Below, piece after piece: positions 24,500-35,636 of a stretch of DNA of 64,000 bases. Position 1 is the first letter of the stretch; every line of letters starts with the position of its first letter. Location of the stretch: NCBI GenBank assembly GCA_024509875.1, contig JAMPIV010009925.1:434001-498000 (forward strand). The letters are read 5' to 3'. Origin of the DNA: Oreohelix idahoensis (taxonomy: Eukaryota > Mollusca > Gastropoda > Stylommatophora > Oreohelicidae). The translations under genes and the position numbers were made by a program. Below the pieces are notes generated by a model. That model worked only from the letters and a program-made list of their open reading frames with translations. It was not told where the DNA came from and ran no database searches.

Positions 24500-24830
24500 C
24501 TATTACCTCATTCCGTCTTCCAGGTGCATGTAAGTAATATGTCCGCAGATTATTACGGATAATTGATCTCCCCGTCCTTGTGCAAACACCGACCCTCGTG
24601 TAACCATCTGGGCTGTGACTCTGCACGACCGTAATTAGTGAATCACAATAGCAATATCAGCGCGAAATAAACTGACTGGGTGTACGTCGTGCTAATCCGG
24701 CACAGCCAAAGGTTGGTACACGAGAATTTTACCAACATGACGGTCGGTCAATATTGCATCACCTGTCTACTCTCTCAGCAGGGATGGTCAGGTAACCAGA
24801 CAAGACAAATTAACACTGAGAGGAGCGTAA
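24500..24830 (-). repeat. Dispersed repeat A, copy 3 (inverted)
   Basis: Its reverse complement matches 34,830-35,175 across about 300 bases, including GATGCAATATTGACCGACC, GATTCACTAATTACGGTCGT and TGCGGACATATTAC. It therefore contains the outer half of the repeat that copy 1 (30,983-31,255) lacks. The class is unknown. Confidence 0.78.
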
Positions 24831-25029
24831 GAATGTTTGAAAATACAAAATATCTGCTACATAGCAGAGAAGGAAAGAGGTGCCGACCATTTAAAAGCAT
24901 GTAATTAGTCAGTACAACAAATGTCACTGATTACTGCCGCAGTGAAGCAGAGATCGACCCAAATAATGTCACTGCATGAAACTTTTTTGGTACATTATCA
25001 TTTCCCCTTAAATGTTTTTCCACTAACTC

Positions 25030-25245
25030 CTCGTCGCGGGTTGCCTCCCCTTTGCTTTGCAGTAGTGGTCCAACAGTGGCCAAAACTTAGAATATCTGAT
25101 GTGGGTCTTCAAAGGTGTCTACCTTCGCACAAGATCACTCCTGGCAGAATTGTAGGTAGAAGGATAATGATCCTTCTACCTCAAGGTAATGTTCAAAAGA
25201 TATTTCAGATGTCAAGAATAATGCTGCATAAGGTGGAGCAATGTT
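25030..25245 (+). repeat. Dispersed repeat D, copy 1
   Basis: It matches the reverse complement of 50,040-50,235 in order: GGTCCAACAGTGGCCAAAAC, GTGGGTCTTCAAAGGTGTCT, ACCTTCGCACAAGATCAC, GTAGGTAGAAGGATAATGAT. This copy has a perfect 12-bp palindrome AGGTAGAAGGAT/ATCCTTCTACCT with a 4-base loop (about 25,152-25,179). It resembles a small nonautonomous element, with no coding frame. Confidence 0.75.
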
Positions 25246-28020
25246 AACTTTAGTATCTGATCCGCCGCCTTTCATGAAGATGGGTTATGCAATAATTTGC
25301 TAGCTCAAGCCACAGCTGAAATTCCTCATTATTATTTATTGGCTCTATAGATGTAAATATATATTAAAGAGTCTGATATATACGTATGCTCTCGTTACTA
25401 TAATAATTAAATCAACTATAAATTTGTAAAATAACAGTAACAAATTTAATGATCAGTTGTTCAATAACAGTTTAAAATAAATATGAATGGTGGGTGAATT
25501 TTAGATAAAAGGTGTCTTCATAGAGACTTGCTAGGGGAATTATAAAAGTCCGTTGCATTTGCCTTTTAATAAGCACTTAGTTCTTCAAATGATTGAGTAC
25601 TTCCGTCGGTTTTTCGTCGTCTTTTGTGATGAGAGCACTTCTCTACACATCTCGTCCAATGTAGGTGGTTAGTGTCGAATCTAAGCACTTGAATTACAAA
25701 CTAATGGCGTAGAAACTCTTACTACCAACTGGCCTCGTACCGCGAACTTTAGAGAAAATAAAAGAACAAATGCCTCTGTTAAGTACATTGTGGTCGGAAG
25801 ATTAAATAGGCGCCTTTTCAAGCTGTCCGCAAACTAGTTTTGCCTCTCTGAGATTTTATTCTCCCTGAATATATACAGCATAACTCAGGGAATCTGATTA
25901 AAAATCATCGTTGTTCATCTTGTTAATTTAATGGGGAAAAAATATCGGGTCAGCGCGAGTGGCTTGTGCCTGAGGTTTACATATAACTCAAAAATAAAAA
26001 TATAAACACTATGCACATGTGATGTAATTATCACTCCTCGCTGCTCCATTCGGAGTCCGGAATTACTTCTGTTTTCGGTTTTCTGTACGAACTAGCATGA
26101 AGCAATCACCAGCGCTTGCTGTAGTGGTTTATGAATATACTATTTTCTTATGTTGAGCTTGCCAGCCTCGTATGACTTGTGTAACCACTTAGCAAGAAAC
26201 ACATGTCAAATTCACATTGTAAAATAAATATGTACAACTCACCCCAACTTGGGATTTATAATCTCCTGGCACAGATGAATGGACACAGCAACTTATATTA
26301 AATGCTTCGAACACTTGGTCTGGGGTAAATGAAGAATCCCTCATGACGGGTGCTTTAATTCATCGGTATACAGTCTTGGTATTCAAAAACGCAGGTTTTC
26401 TTTTAATTTTCGAAGATGCCCAAATACTTCGGTCCTGTTCTATTTAATTTGGAATTCTGTCTGATTCTTCTCTGGCTCCTGGTGTTGCTCTTTTGACGTT
26501 GTAATGAAATCTGTCTTAGTCTCCGAATTTGCTAGGTTATATTCTCATTTCTTCCTCCAAGCTTCCACATTGTGTTTCCGACAAACTTGCCAATCAGAGC
26601 TATTGTTATTTTCCTGCTCTCGATTGAACCAATCCTGCTTTTATAACTTGGGGTCGGGGTATTAATTTTAATTCTTCCCCGCGTGTTTAAAGTTATCACG
26701 TTAAAATTTAAACCCATGACCTATCTTTCAAATATGGCATGATTACTTGCGTTGCTATTACACAGACTTGCCAACACATCTGTGATCTCTTCCCTAATGA
26801 TTACCTTGCTAATGTCTCTTCAGACATATTTTATCGGTAATAAAGACACCGATAATATCTGGACAAAATGGTAAAGAGATTATCACGCGTACTCAAATCT
26901 TCCGCCAGACAGAAAATCCCCGATGTACGCCGACCACTGCCGGCTCTCTCAGACAGACAATATGGCTTCCTTTGTACCGCCCCGCCGAGGTGTCGGGAAG
27001 TGCTGTGACCAACAGCGAAACACAGGTGGGCACTCGCCTGCTTTGTCTGGGTCGGAAATGAGTTACGTCGAAGCCAACCATTACTTTCACGTTCATCGTC
27101 TGGATTCAAGCTGGCGCGACCACTTAAGCGATTACAATTAATCCTCAAGATAGTCAATTTCCCGTGAAATAAAACTACTGCAGTGTGAGAACGTTTATAG
27201 AAATTACAGGTGTGATAATTGCACAAATTTGCGTGCGAAAAATGAAGAAATAACTAGATAATGTATGAGAGAAAGAAAAAATGTAAAAGGACACCTACAA
27301 ATATCGTTACACTCCTTTAAAAAAAAAAGGGTGGGGGGGTTAGTTTAGGAACACCCCCCCCCTCCCCCTTTTCCCCTGGTATTTACGGCACTGCCTGATA
27401 TCAAGTCACCGAACCAACCATTTGGGTAACTCTACCCAGTTGTAATGTAAGCCAATGCCAACCACTGCGAGATTGTTCCTAGTGACAGCTGTAGCAACAG
27501 TCGTGCTGACAGAGCTTTATATTCAAAACGGTATACACAGTAGTTTAAACAACTGTGGAAAACCTTAATACAGAAAATTCACTAAGCATCTTGAACTCAA
27601 CACGATTTATATTAGTCGTAGGTCTGCACACAACAGTACGTAGGAGCAGTAAAAGTTTAACGTTTGCATTAAGAGATCTCGTTAGAACATTTGAAGTGCG
27701 CTGTTAATTACGCGGCATTATGGAATATATCGAAAAAGAAGCCGTCATTCAGGTTTGAAACTATTAAATGAAACTACATCATCTGCGGGAGATCGGTTTA
27801 TGTTATTAAGAGGTCGTGAGTCACATTTTAATATGGGTTTGATAAAAACTAATTATTCACACTTGAAAATGTATGTTTAACATTTCCAGAACACATAGAT
27901 TTGTGCTGCTTTTACGATATAAGATTTCAGCTTGATTATTGTAGCTGTCATCATGATTAAGGGCGCAAATAGTCTGTTCTAATCGGCAGTTTGGAGCATT
28001 TTCAAAACACAATGGTGCAC
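25246..28020. other. Noncoding stretch
   Basis: I see no gene. The only notable structure is a G-run/C-run hairpin at 27,316-27,376. Open frames at 26,831-27,226 show no family resemblance. Confidence 0.55.
27316..27376. repeat. Homopurine/homopyrimidine foldback
   Basis: An A-run followed by GGGTGGGGGGGTT is mirrored 11 bases later by AACACCCCCCCCTCCCCC and TTTT. The two arms are close to perfect inverted complements, so the strand could fold into a stable G:C hairpin. Confidence 0.8.
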
Positions 28021-28021
28021 G

Positions 28022-28034
28022 GTATATATATATA

Positions 28035-28131
<97 letters not shown>
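28022..28131. repeat. (TA)n/(TG)n microsatellite
   Basis: Short TA, then TG units (28,036-28,050), then an uninterrupted TA run to 28,130. Confidence 0.97.
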
Positions 28132-28452
28132 TAACTAGCAATAAGCCGTCAAAATCGACAGGTTTTTAATTGCAGCCATCTTATCATTTTGATCCATAAT
28201 AATAAGTCTGCAATACTTTAAATTAAAATTTTATCTTGAAGAAACAATCAAAAACTTACATTTTAAAGTTATTTTTAAGAAAATGATGAGTTAAATCCGT
28301 TTCCCGAATGAAACTGGACAGAAGAGTTTCTTGATTGTCTGTTGATTTAATTTGCATCTCCGCACCTTCCTGTCTCCAGTCAGTTCATGTACTGATTATT
28401 AATTGTGTTGTTGGCTTCTTTCCATAATCAAACTGTTCTTGCACACCGTCAT

Positions 28453-28732
28453 TTGCGCACTTTTCTATTTTCGGGAGAGTACATATAAGAGAAACAACAT
28501 AATTTTTGTCTAACTTTCAACCACAGTTGCACTCCTTAGCTGTGGAAAAAAAAAAAAAATTAACAATGTTAACCCCAGACCTAAGGGTCTTTTATGTTTG
28601 GACATGCGCCCTAATATAACCGACTAGGTTGAACGGAACGCGCCTCGCCAAAACGAGGCAAAACTGTAATTAAAAAAAAAAAAAGCTGTGGTTGAAAGTT
28701 AATGTACTCTCTCGAAAATAGAAAAGTGCGCA
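28453..28732. repeat. Foldback (inverted repeat) enclosing a repeat-B unit
   Basis: The left arm (28,453-28,484 and 28,511-28,526) and right arm (28,685-28,732) are reverse complements: TTGCGCACTTTTCTATTTTC and TAACTTTCAACCACAG on the left reappear inverted on the right. The left arm has 26 extra bases. The loop holds A-runs and a repeat-B unit (28,577-28,665). It looks like a foldback-type element or a rearranged pair of repeats. Confidence 0.8.
28577..28665 (+). repeat. Repeat B, copy 1 (double-hairpin short repeat)
   Basis: This is the best-preserved copy of an about 90-base unit. It contains AGACCTAAGGGTCT (self-complementary), ATGCGCCCTAATATAACC, TAGGTTGAACGGAACGCGCC and GCCTCGCCAAAACGAGGC (6-bp stem). 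Further copies lie at 56,901, 60,762, 62,643, 62,727 and 62,862. The class is not recognised. Confidence 0.8.
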
Positions 28733-28797
28733 AGTGAAGATGTGCATGATCTGACCGACCGACCGACCGACGTACTTACGGAGGCAATTATGGTATT

Positions 28798-30660
<1,863 letters not shown>

Positions 30661-30814
30661 TTTCTGCACTAATGTCGACATTACAAACTGCCGTAATTAT
30701 TCTGTTACTTGCGCTCTTGTGGAAAACGTTACCAGGCTACTTCGTCCGGTCTTCAACTGCCACGTACGGTGGCTTCGTCCATCCGGCTTTCCAGGAAGTG
30801 AAAGAAGTCTTTGG
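30661..30814 (+). CDS. LACTB-like serine hydrolase, exon 1 (start, membrane anchor)
   Basis: Exon with acceptor AG at 30,659-30,660 and donor GTAAGG at 30,815. The first in-frame ATG is 30,672-30,674. It encodes 47 residues plus two bases of the next codon: a hydrophobic anchor or signal at residues 6-17 (AVIILLLALLWK), then GGFVHPAFQEVKEVF, which matches the N-terminal approach to the beta-lactamase domain in animal LACTB-like proteins. The donor leaves two bases (GG) that join the A of the exon at 53,157 to give Gly48, so phases agree. The protein would be secretory or membrane-anchored. This exon alone is short, and confidence comes from the fit with exons 2 and 3. Confidence 0.82.
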
Positions 30815-30982
30815 GTAAGGATATTTTTTAATAAAATTTTCTTGATAGATTATTGAGTGGCTGTAAGACTTTTTAATTGGGATACTCTTGGGATTAACCA
30901 CGTGAGAAAGCTAGTTATTGTAACCAGTCAGTTACTTAGGTGATGAGCGAACGTCTGATCTGAGAAAACAGTTAAAAGTTCC

Positions 30983-31255
30983 CATGATAAAAAATATGGG
31001 GGGGGGGGGGGGCGTAATTGGGATCGATCTCCTTTCCTCTCCGGCAGCATTGTTATTTTAGAGTCATTATTTGCACTTTTCCTCCGTAATAATTCGTCTT
31101 GTCTGTTTACCTGACCATCCCTGCTGAGATAGTAGACAGGTGATGCAATTTTGACCGACAGTCAGGTTGGTAAAATTCTCATGTACCAAACCTTGGCCGC
31201 GCCGGATTAACTCGACATACGCCCTGCAAGTTTATTTAGCGTTGATATGGCTATT
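30983..31255 (+). repeat. Dispersed repeat A, copy 1
   Basis: It matches 34,775-35,035 in the same orientation from ATAAAAAATATGGGG to GATATGGCTATTG. It ends exactly where the non-LTR fragment begins at 31,256. It includes a run of about 16 G at 30,998-31,013. Confidence 0.85.
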
Positions 31256-33160
31256 GTAGGACATAACGTAGGACATCTAAGAAATCAAGAAACAAGAGAC
31301 AAATTTGCGGTCACAATATCCAACAAATTCCAAGTACTCCAACAGCTGGAAGATGTAGAGAATACTGAAGACTATTGGCAGCAAATCAAAACGGCATGGA
31401 ATGAGATATGTGAAGAAATACTGGGGAAAATGGAACGACAACAAAAAGCATGGATAACAAAAGAAACCATCAATAAGATAAAAGACAGAAAAAAACAAGA
31501 AAGCAGATTTAAACACAAGCATAACCAGAAGTTCCAAAGCCAAGGCTCAAGAAGTGTACACAGAAGCAAACAAAGAAGTAAAAAGAAGTATCAAAAGAGA
31601 CAAGAGGAAGTATATTGAGGAGTTGGCAAGAGAGGCAGAAGATGCTGCAGCCAAAGGAAATATGAGAGAACTGTATAAAAGCACAAAGAAGCTAACAGGG
31701 AAATACAAGCAAACAAGTTGCCTCATAAAAGACAAGAATGGAAAACTAAACTGCTCAGCAATATACAAGAGCAAATAAAGAGGTGGACAGAAAATTTTGA
31801 GGACCTTCTCAATAGACCAGCTCCACAAAACCCTCCGGACATCCAGCCAGCAGAAGAAGAGCTAAAAATTAACGGTGAAAGACGAAGGAAGAAATAAAGA
31901 AAGCCATAAAGCTTCTAAGAGATGGAAAAGCGTCTGGACCTGATGGCATTCCAGCAAAAGCCATCAAAGCAGATATCGACACGGCTACAGAGATGTTATA
32001 TAAATTACTTGGTAAAGTCTGGGAAAAGGAAGAGATACCAGCAGAATGGAAGGAATGATATCTGGTTAAGTTGCCTAAGAAGGGAAATTTACAAGAGTGC
32101 ACAAATTATAGAGGAATAATGTTACTATCAGTGCCAGGAAAAGTATTAAACAGGATTATCCTTGAGAGATTAAAAGAGTCCATAGACAAGAAACTGAGAG
32201 ATGAACAAGCAGGTTTTCGACAAAACAGATCCTGTACAGACCAGATAGCCACTTTGAGAATAATAGTTGAACAAAGTCTGTAATGGAATTCACCACTATA
32301 CATCGGATTTGTGGACTATGAAAAGGCATTTGACAGCGTGGACAGAGAATCACTTTGGAAATTGATGAGGCATTATGGAGTTCCCCTGAAGATCATTAAT
32401 TTAATAAAGAATACAAATGAAGACATGACATGCAGAGTTCTTCATAAAGGACAGCTTACAGAACCGTTTGGGATAAGAACAGGAATGCGACAGGGATGCC
32501 TCTTGTCTCCATTTCTTTTATTACTAGCAATAGACTGGGTTATGAGAACATCGACAACACATAACAGAAATGGAATAAGTGGACTCTGACTAAGCAGTTG
32601 GATGATCTGGATTTTGCTGATGACTTGGCTCTTCTGTCCCACAACCGTAATCAGATGCAGGACAAATTGAAAACACTCGATGAGAGGTCACAGCAATTGG
32701 GTCTGAAAATACACAGGGAAAAGACAAAGATTCTGAGACATGGACAACAACAAAGACAACAACCAAAAAGCTACAGACTTTCATAAATGGGTGCTTGCGT
32801 AGAATAGAGGGATTAAAATGGTATGATAAGGTTACCAACGTGGAACTGATGACAAGAACTAGACAAGTGCGAGTGGAACAAGAGATGAGAAGACGACGAT
32901 GGTGATGGATAGGACATACGCTGAGGAAACCTGTTGGTAGCATTACAAGGCAGTCCTTGTTCTGGAATCCCCAGGACAAGAGAGGCAGAGGTAGACCAAG
33001 AAGCACATGGAGAAGAGAGCTGGAAACAGAGGTGAAAATGATGAGGGGAACGTGGAAAGAACTTGAGATGATGGCACGTGACAGGAGGACTTGGCATGTG
33101 TTTGGTGAAGGCCTATGCTCCTTTGGGAGTGGAGGGTTATGAATGAATGAATATGAATAA
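31256..33160 (+). pseudogene. Non-LTR retrotransposon, 5'-truncated copy 1 (RT to 3' end)
   Basis: It starts just after where the endonuclease would end. In several frames it encodes the linker (AWITKETINKI), the RT fingers (GKASGPDGIPAK), NYRGIMLLSVPGKVLN, GFRQNRSCTDQIATLR, VDYEKAFDSVDRESL, GMRQGCLLSPF and the catalytic FADDLALLS. It then jumps over an internal deletion near 32,735 to the C-terminal RRWRWIGHTLRK-type segment and RGRPRSTWRRELETE. It ends at a stop near 33,141 followed by a GAAT repeat tail. There are stops at about 31,776, 32,058 and 32,281 and several frameshifts. Its endonuclease-containing relative is at 44,235-45,590. APE-type clade; exact assignment not attempted. Confidence 0.9.
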
Positions 33161-33852
33161 TAATGGCCCCGCGGCCTCTACTTAATTGGGCCAGAGCTCC
33201 CCGGTTGTCAAGAACCAATTTACTGTGGTTATACCACTGCAGTGTGGATTTATCATAACAATTATAAGCTCGCCTTCCAGAAGTATGACCACACAACAAT
33301 GGCTGACATAAATAATCAACACCTTCTACAAGTACTTCCCTTTAATCATAAGCGCACACAATACGGCCACACACGGCCAAAAACGCATCAAAATTACAAT
33401 AATGAAATGCCACTAAAAACTTGCATAACAGCTCAATTTATCATCATCATACACTACAGTACGACTTACACTGAGAATACCTTGTAATGACTATCGCTCA
33501 CTTGAGCGGCAAAAACTGTGACAGAGACAACCTCAAATCAGTGTCAACTTCTAACTTTACGGCCTGTAAAAAATACCCACTAGACACTACACAGATCTAG
33601 AATTACACGTCATAATCTACCAGAACCAAAATGACAAGCATTCAGCACAAATAGTCCGTAACATGAATTTCACAGCTAACTTGCTGGCAAAGCTAAGTAT
33701 CAGCGTCCATGCAGGACGGCGGCCAGAATCTAACTCCCCAAAATTTGCGCCTATTTCCCGACTTCCAGCAGTCACATGACTCACCGGGTAGGGAAGACTT
33801 GGCGTTGCCCGGCTGACTTTTTCATACAAACGATGCACTGCGAAATAGTGCC
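33161..33852. other. Spacer between the two RT copies
   Basis: No coding domain. The left end reads AATAATAATGGCCCCGCGG. In minus orientation that would be a sequence ending in GGGGCC plus an ATT tail, the same kind of 3' end as the RT at 39,054, so this 0.7-kb block may be an independent minus-strand insertion. Confidence 0.4.
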
Positions 33853-34774
33853 GTGACAATCAGGAATTATGGAGTTCTCCTGAATATCATTAATTTAATA
33901 AAGAATACAAATGAAGACATGACATGCAGAGTTCTTCATAAAGGACAGCTTACAGAACCGTTTGGGATAAGAACAGGAATGCGACAGGGATGCCTCTTGT
34001 CTCCATTTCTTTTCTTACTAGCAATAAACTGGGTTATGAGAACATCGACAACACACAACAAAAATGGAATCCAGTGGACTCTGACTAAGCAGATGGATGA
34101 TCTGAATTTTGCTGATGACTTGGCTCTTCTGTCCCAAAACCGTGATCAGATGCAGAACAAATTGAAAACACTCGATGAGAGGTCACAGCTATTGGGTCCG
34201 AAAATACATAGGGAAAAGACAAAAATAATGAGAATAAATGCAAGTAATGATAACAGGGTTGAACTTGAAGAAGCACCAATAAAAGATGTAGAATCGTACA
34301 CATATCTTGGCAGCAATATAGACAAAGTTGGAGGGGCAGACAGTAGTGATGAGACATGGAGAACAACAAAGACAACAACCAAAAAGCTACAGACTTTCAT
34401 AAATGGGTGCTTGCGTAGAATAGAAGGATTAAAATGGTATGACAAGGTTACCAATGTGGAACTGATGACAAGAACTAGACAAGTGCCAGTGGAACAAGGG
34501 ATGAGAAGAAGACGGTGGCGATGGATAGGACACACACTTAGAAAACCTGTTGATAGCATTACAAGGCAGTCCTGGTTCTGGAACCCCAGGGCAAGAGAGG
34601 CAGAGGTAGACCAAGAAGCACACAGAGAAGAGAGCTGGAAACAGACGTGAAAATGATAAGGAGAACTTGGAAAGAACTTGAGATGATGGCACGTGACAGG
34701 AGGACTTGGCATGTATTTGTTGAAAGCCTATGCTCCTTTGGGAGTGGAGGGTTATGAATGAATGAATGAATGAA
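33853..34774 (+). pseudogene. Non-LTR retrotransposon, 5'-truncated copy 2
   Basis: Nearly the same sequence as the 3' half of the copy at 31,256. It starts mid-RT at NYGVLLNIINLI and contains GMRQGCLLSPF, FADDLALLSQ and the thumb segment SYTYLGSNIDKVGG that copy 1 has lost. It ends with RRRRWRWIGHTLRK and a frameshifted GRPRST-type C-terminus. It is open for 265 codons (33,853-34,650), shifts frame near 34,590 and ends at about 34,757, followed by GAATGAATGAAT units. The 5' truncation is typical of incomplete target-primed reverse transcription. Confidence 0.9.
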
Positions 34775-35175
34775 TGATAAAAATATGGGGGTGGGGGCCT
34801 CAATTTTCCTCTCCGGCAGCAGTGTTATTTTAGAGTCATTGTTTGCACTTTTTCTCAGTAATAATTCGTCTTGTCTGTTTACCTGACCTTCCCTGCTGAG
34901 ATAGTAGACAGGTGATGCAATTTTGATCGACAGTCAGGTTGGTAAAATTCTCGTGTACCAAACCTTGGTCGCGCTGGATTAACTCGACATACGCCCTGCA
35001 AGTTTGTTTAGCGTTGATATGGCTATTGTGATTCACTAATTACTGTCGTGAAGAGTCACAGCGCAGATGGTTATACGAGGGTCGGTTTTTGCTCAAGGAC
35101 GAGGAGATAAAATACCCGTCTGCGGACATATTACAGACATACACCTGAAAGATGGAATGTTGTAATAACTGCCGG
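34775..35175 (+). repeat. Dispersed repeat A, copy 2
   Basis: Its first about 260 bases duplicate copy 1 (30,983-31,255). It then continues through GATTCACTAATTACTGTCGT and CTGCGGACATATTACAG, sequence shared with the inverted copy at 24,500-24,830. Copies 1 and 2 face the same way on either side of the retroelement pair. Confidence 0.85.
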
Positions 35176-35403
35176 ACAGAAGTGTTACAAGGAAATTGTT
35201 TGTGATAATGTAGGGAGTTGTAGTGCAATCATTACCGCAATCGACGGATATAACAACTCCTTATACGGAAAATGACCTTTTAAATAACATGCAGAATTTT
35301 CCGAGGAAATTTTTTTAATAGACACCATCAAACCCCGCATGATTGTAACTATTTGCCGGCATTCGAGATGTAAATATAACAACATTTCTTATTGCAGCCT
35401 GGT

Positions 35404-35636
35404 CTAAGAGTAAACAGCAACGTGCTGGTATTGTACACCATCAGGACCCGTAGCAGTGTTTCTGCTGGTTTTCAATGTGTACACCACGTCCTCTTCAGAA
35501 ATGAGATCGAAGTGTATCTGGCCACATATGACATTTTCCAGCACACTGTGCTTTATTTTCATGCAAACACTTTTGTCACCTTTATGTGACACAGCCATTA
35601 TAAATATGGTGAGCGATTTCAATACCGGCATACAGA
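35404..35636 (-). pseudogene. RNase H-bearing non-LTR element, inverted 5' segment
   Basis: The minus strand encodes LISEEDVVYTLKTSRNTA followed by TGPDGVQYQH, the start of an RT domain (equivalent to the usual KAPGPDGI). The next RT segment lies on the plus strand from 35,637, so this part is inverted relative to the rest. A stop follows QHVAVYS at the left end. It belongs to the same decayed element as 35,637-38,140. Confidence 0.75.
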
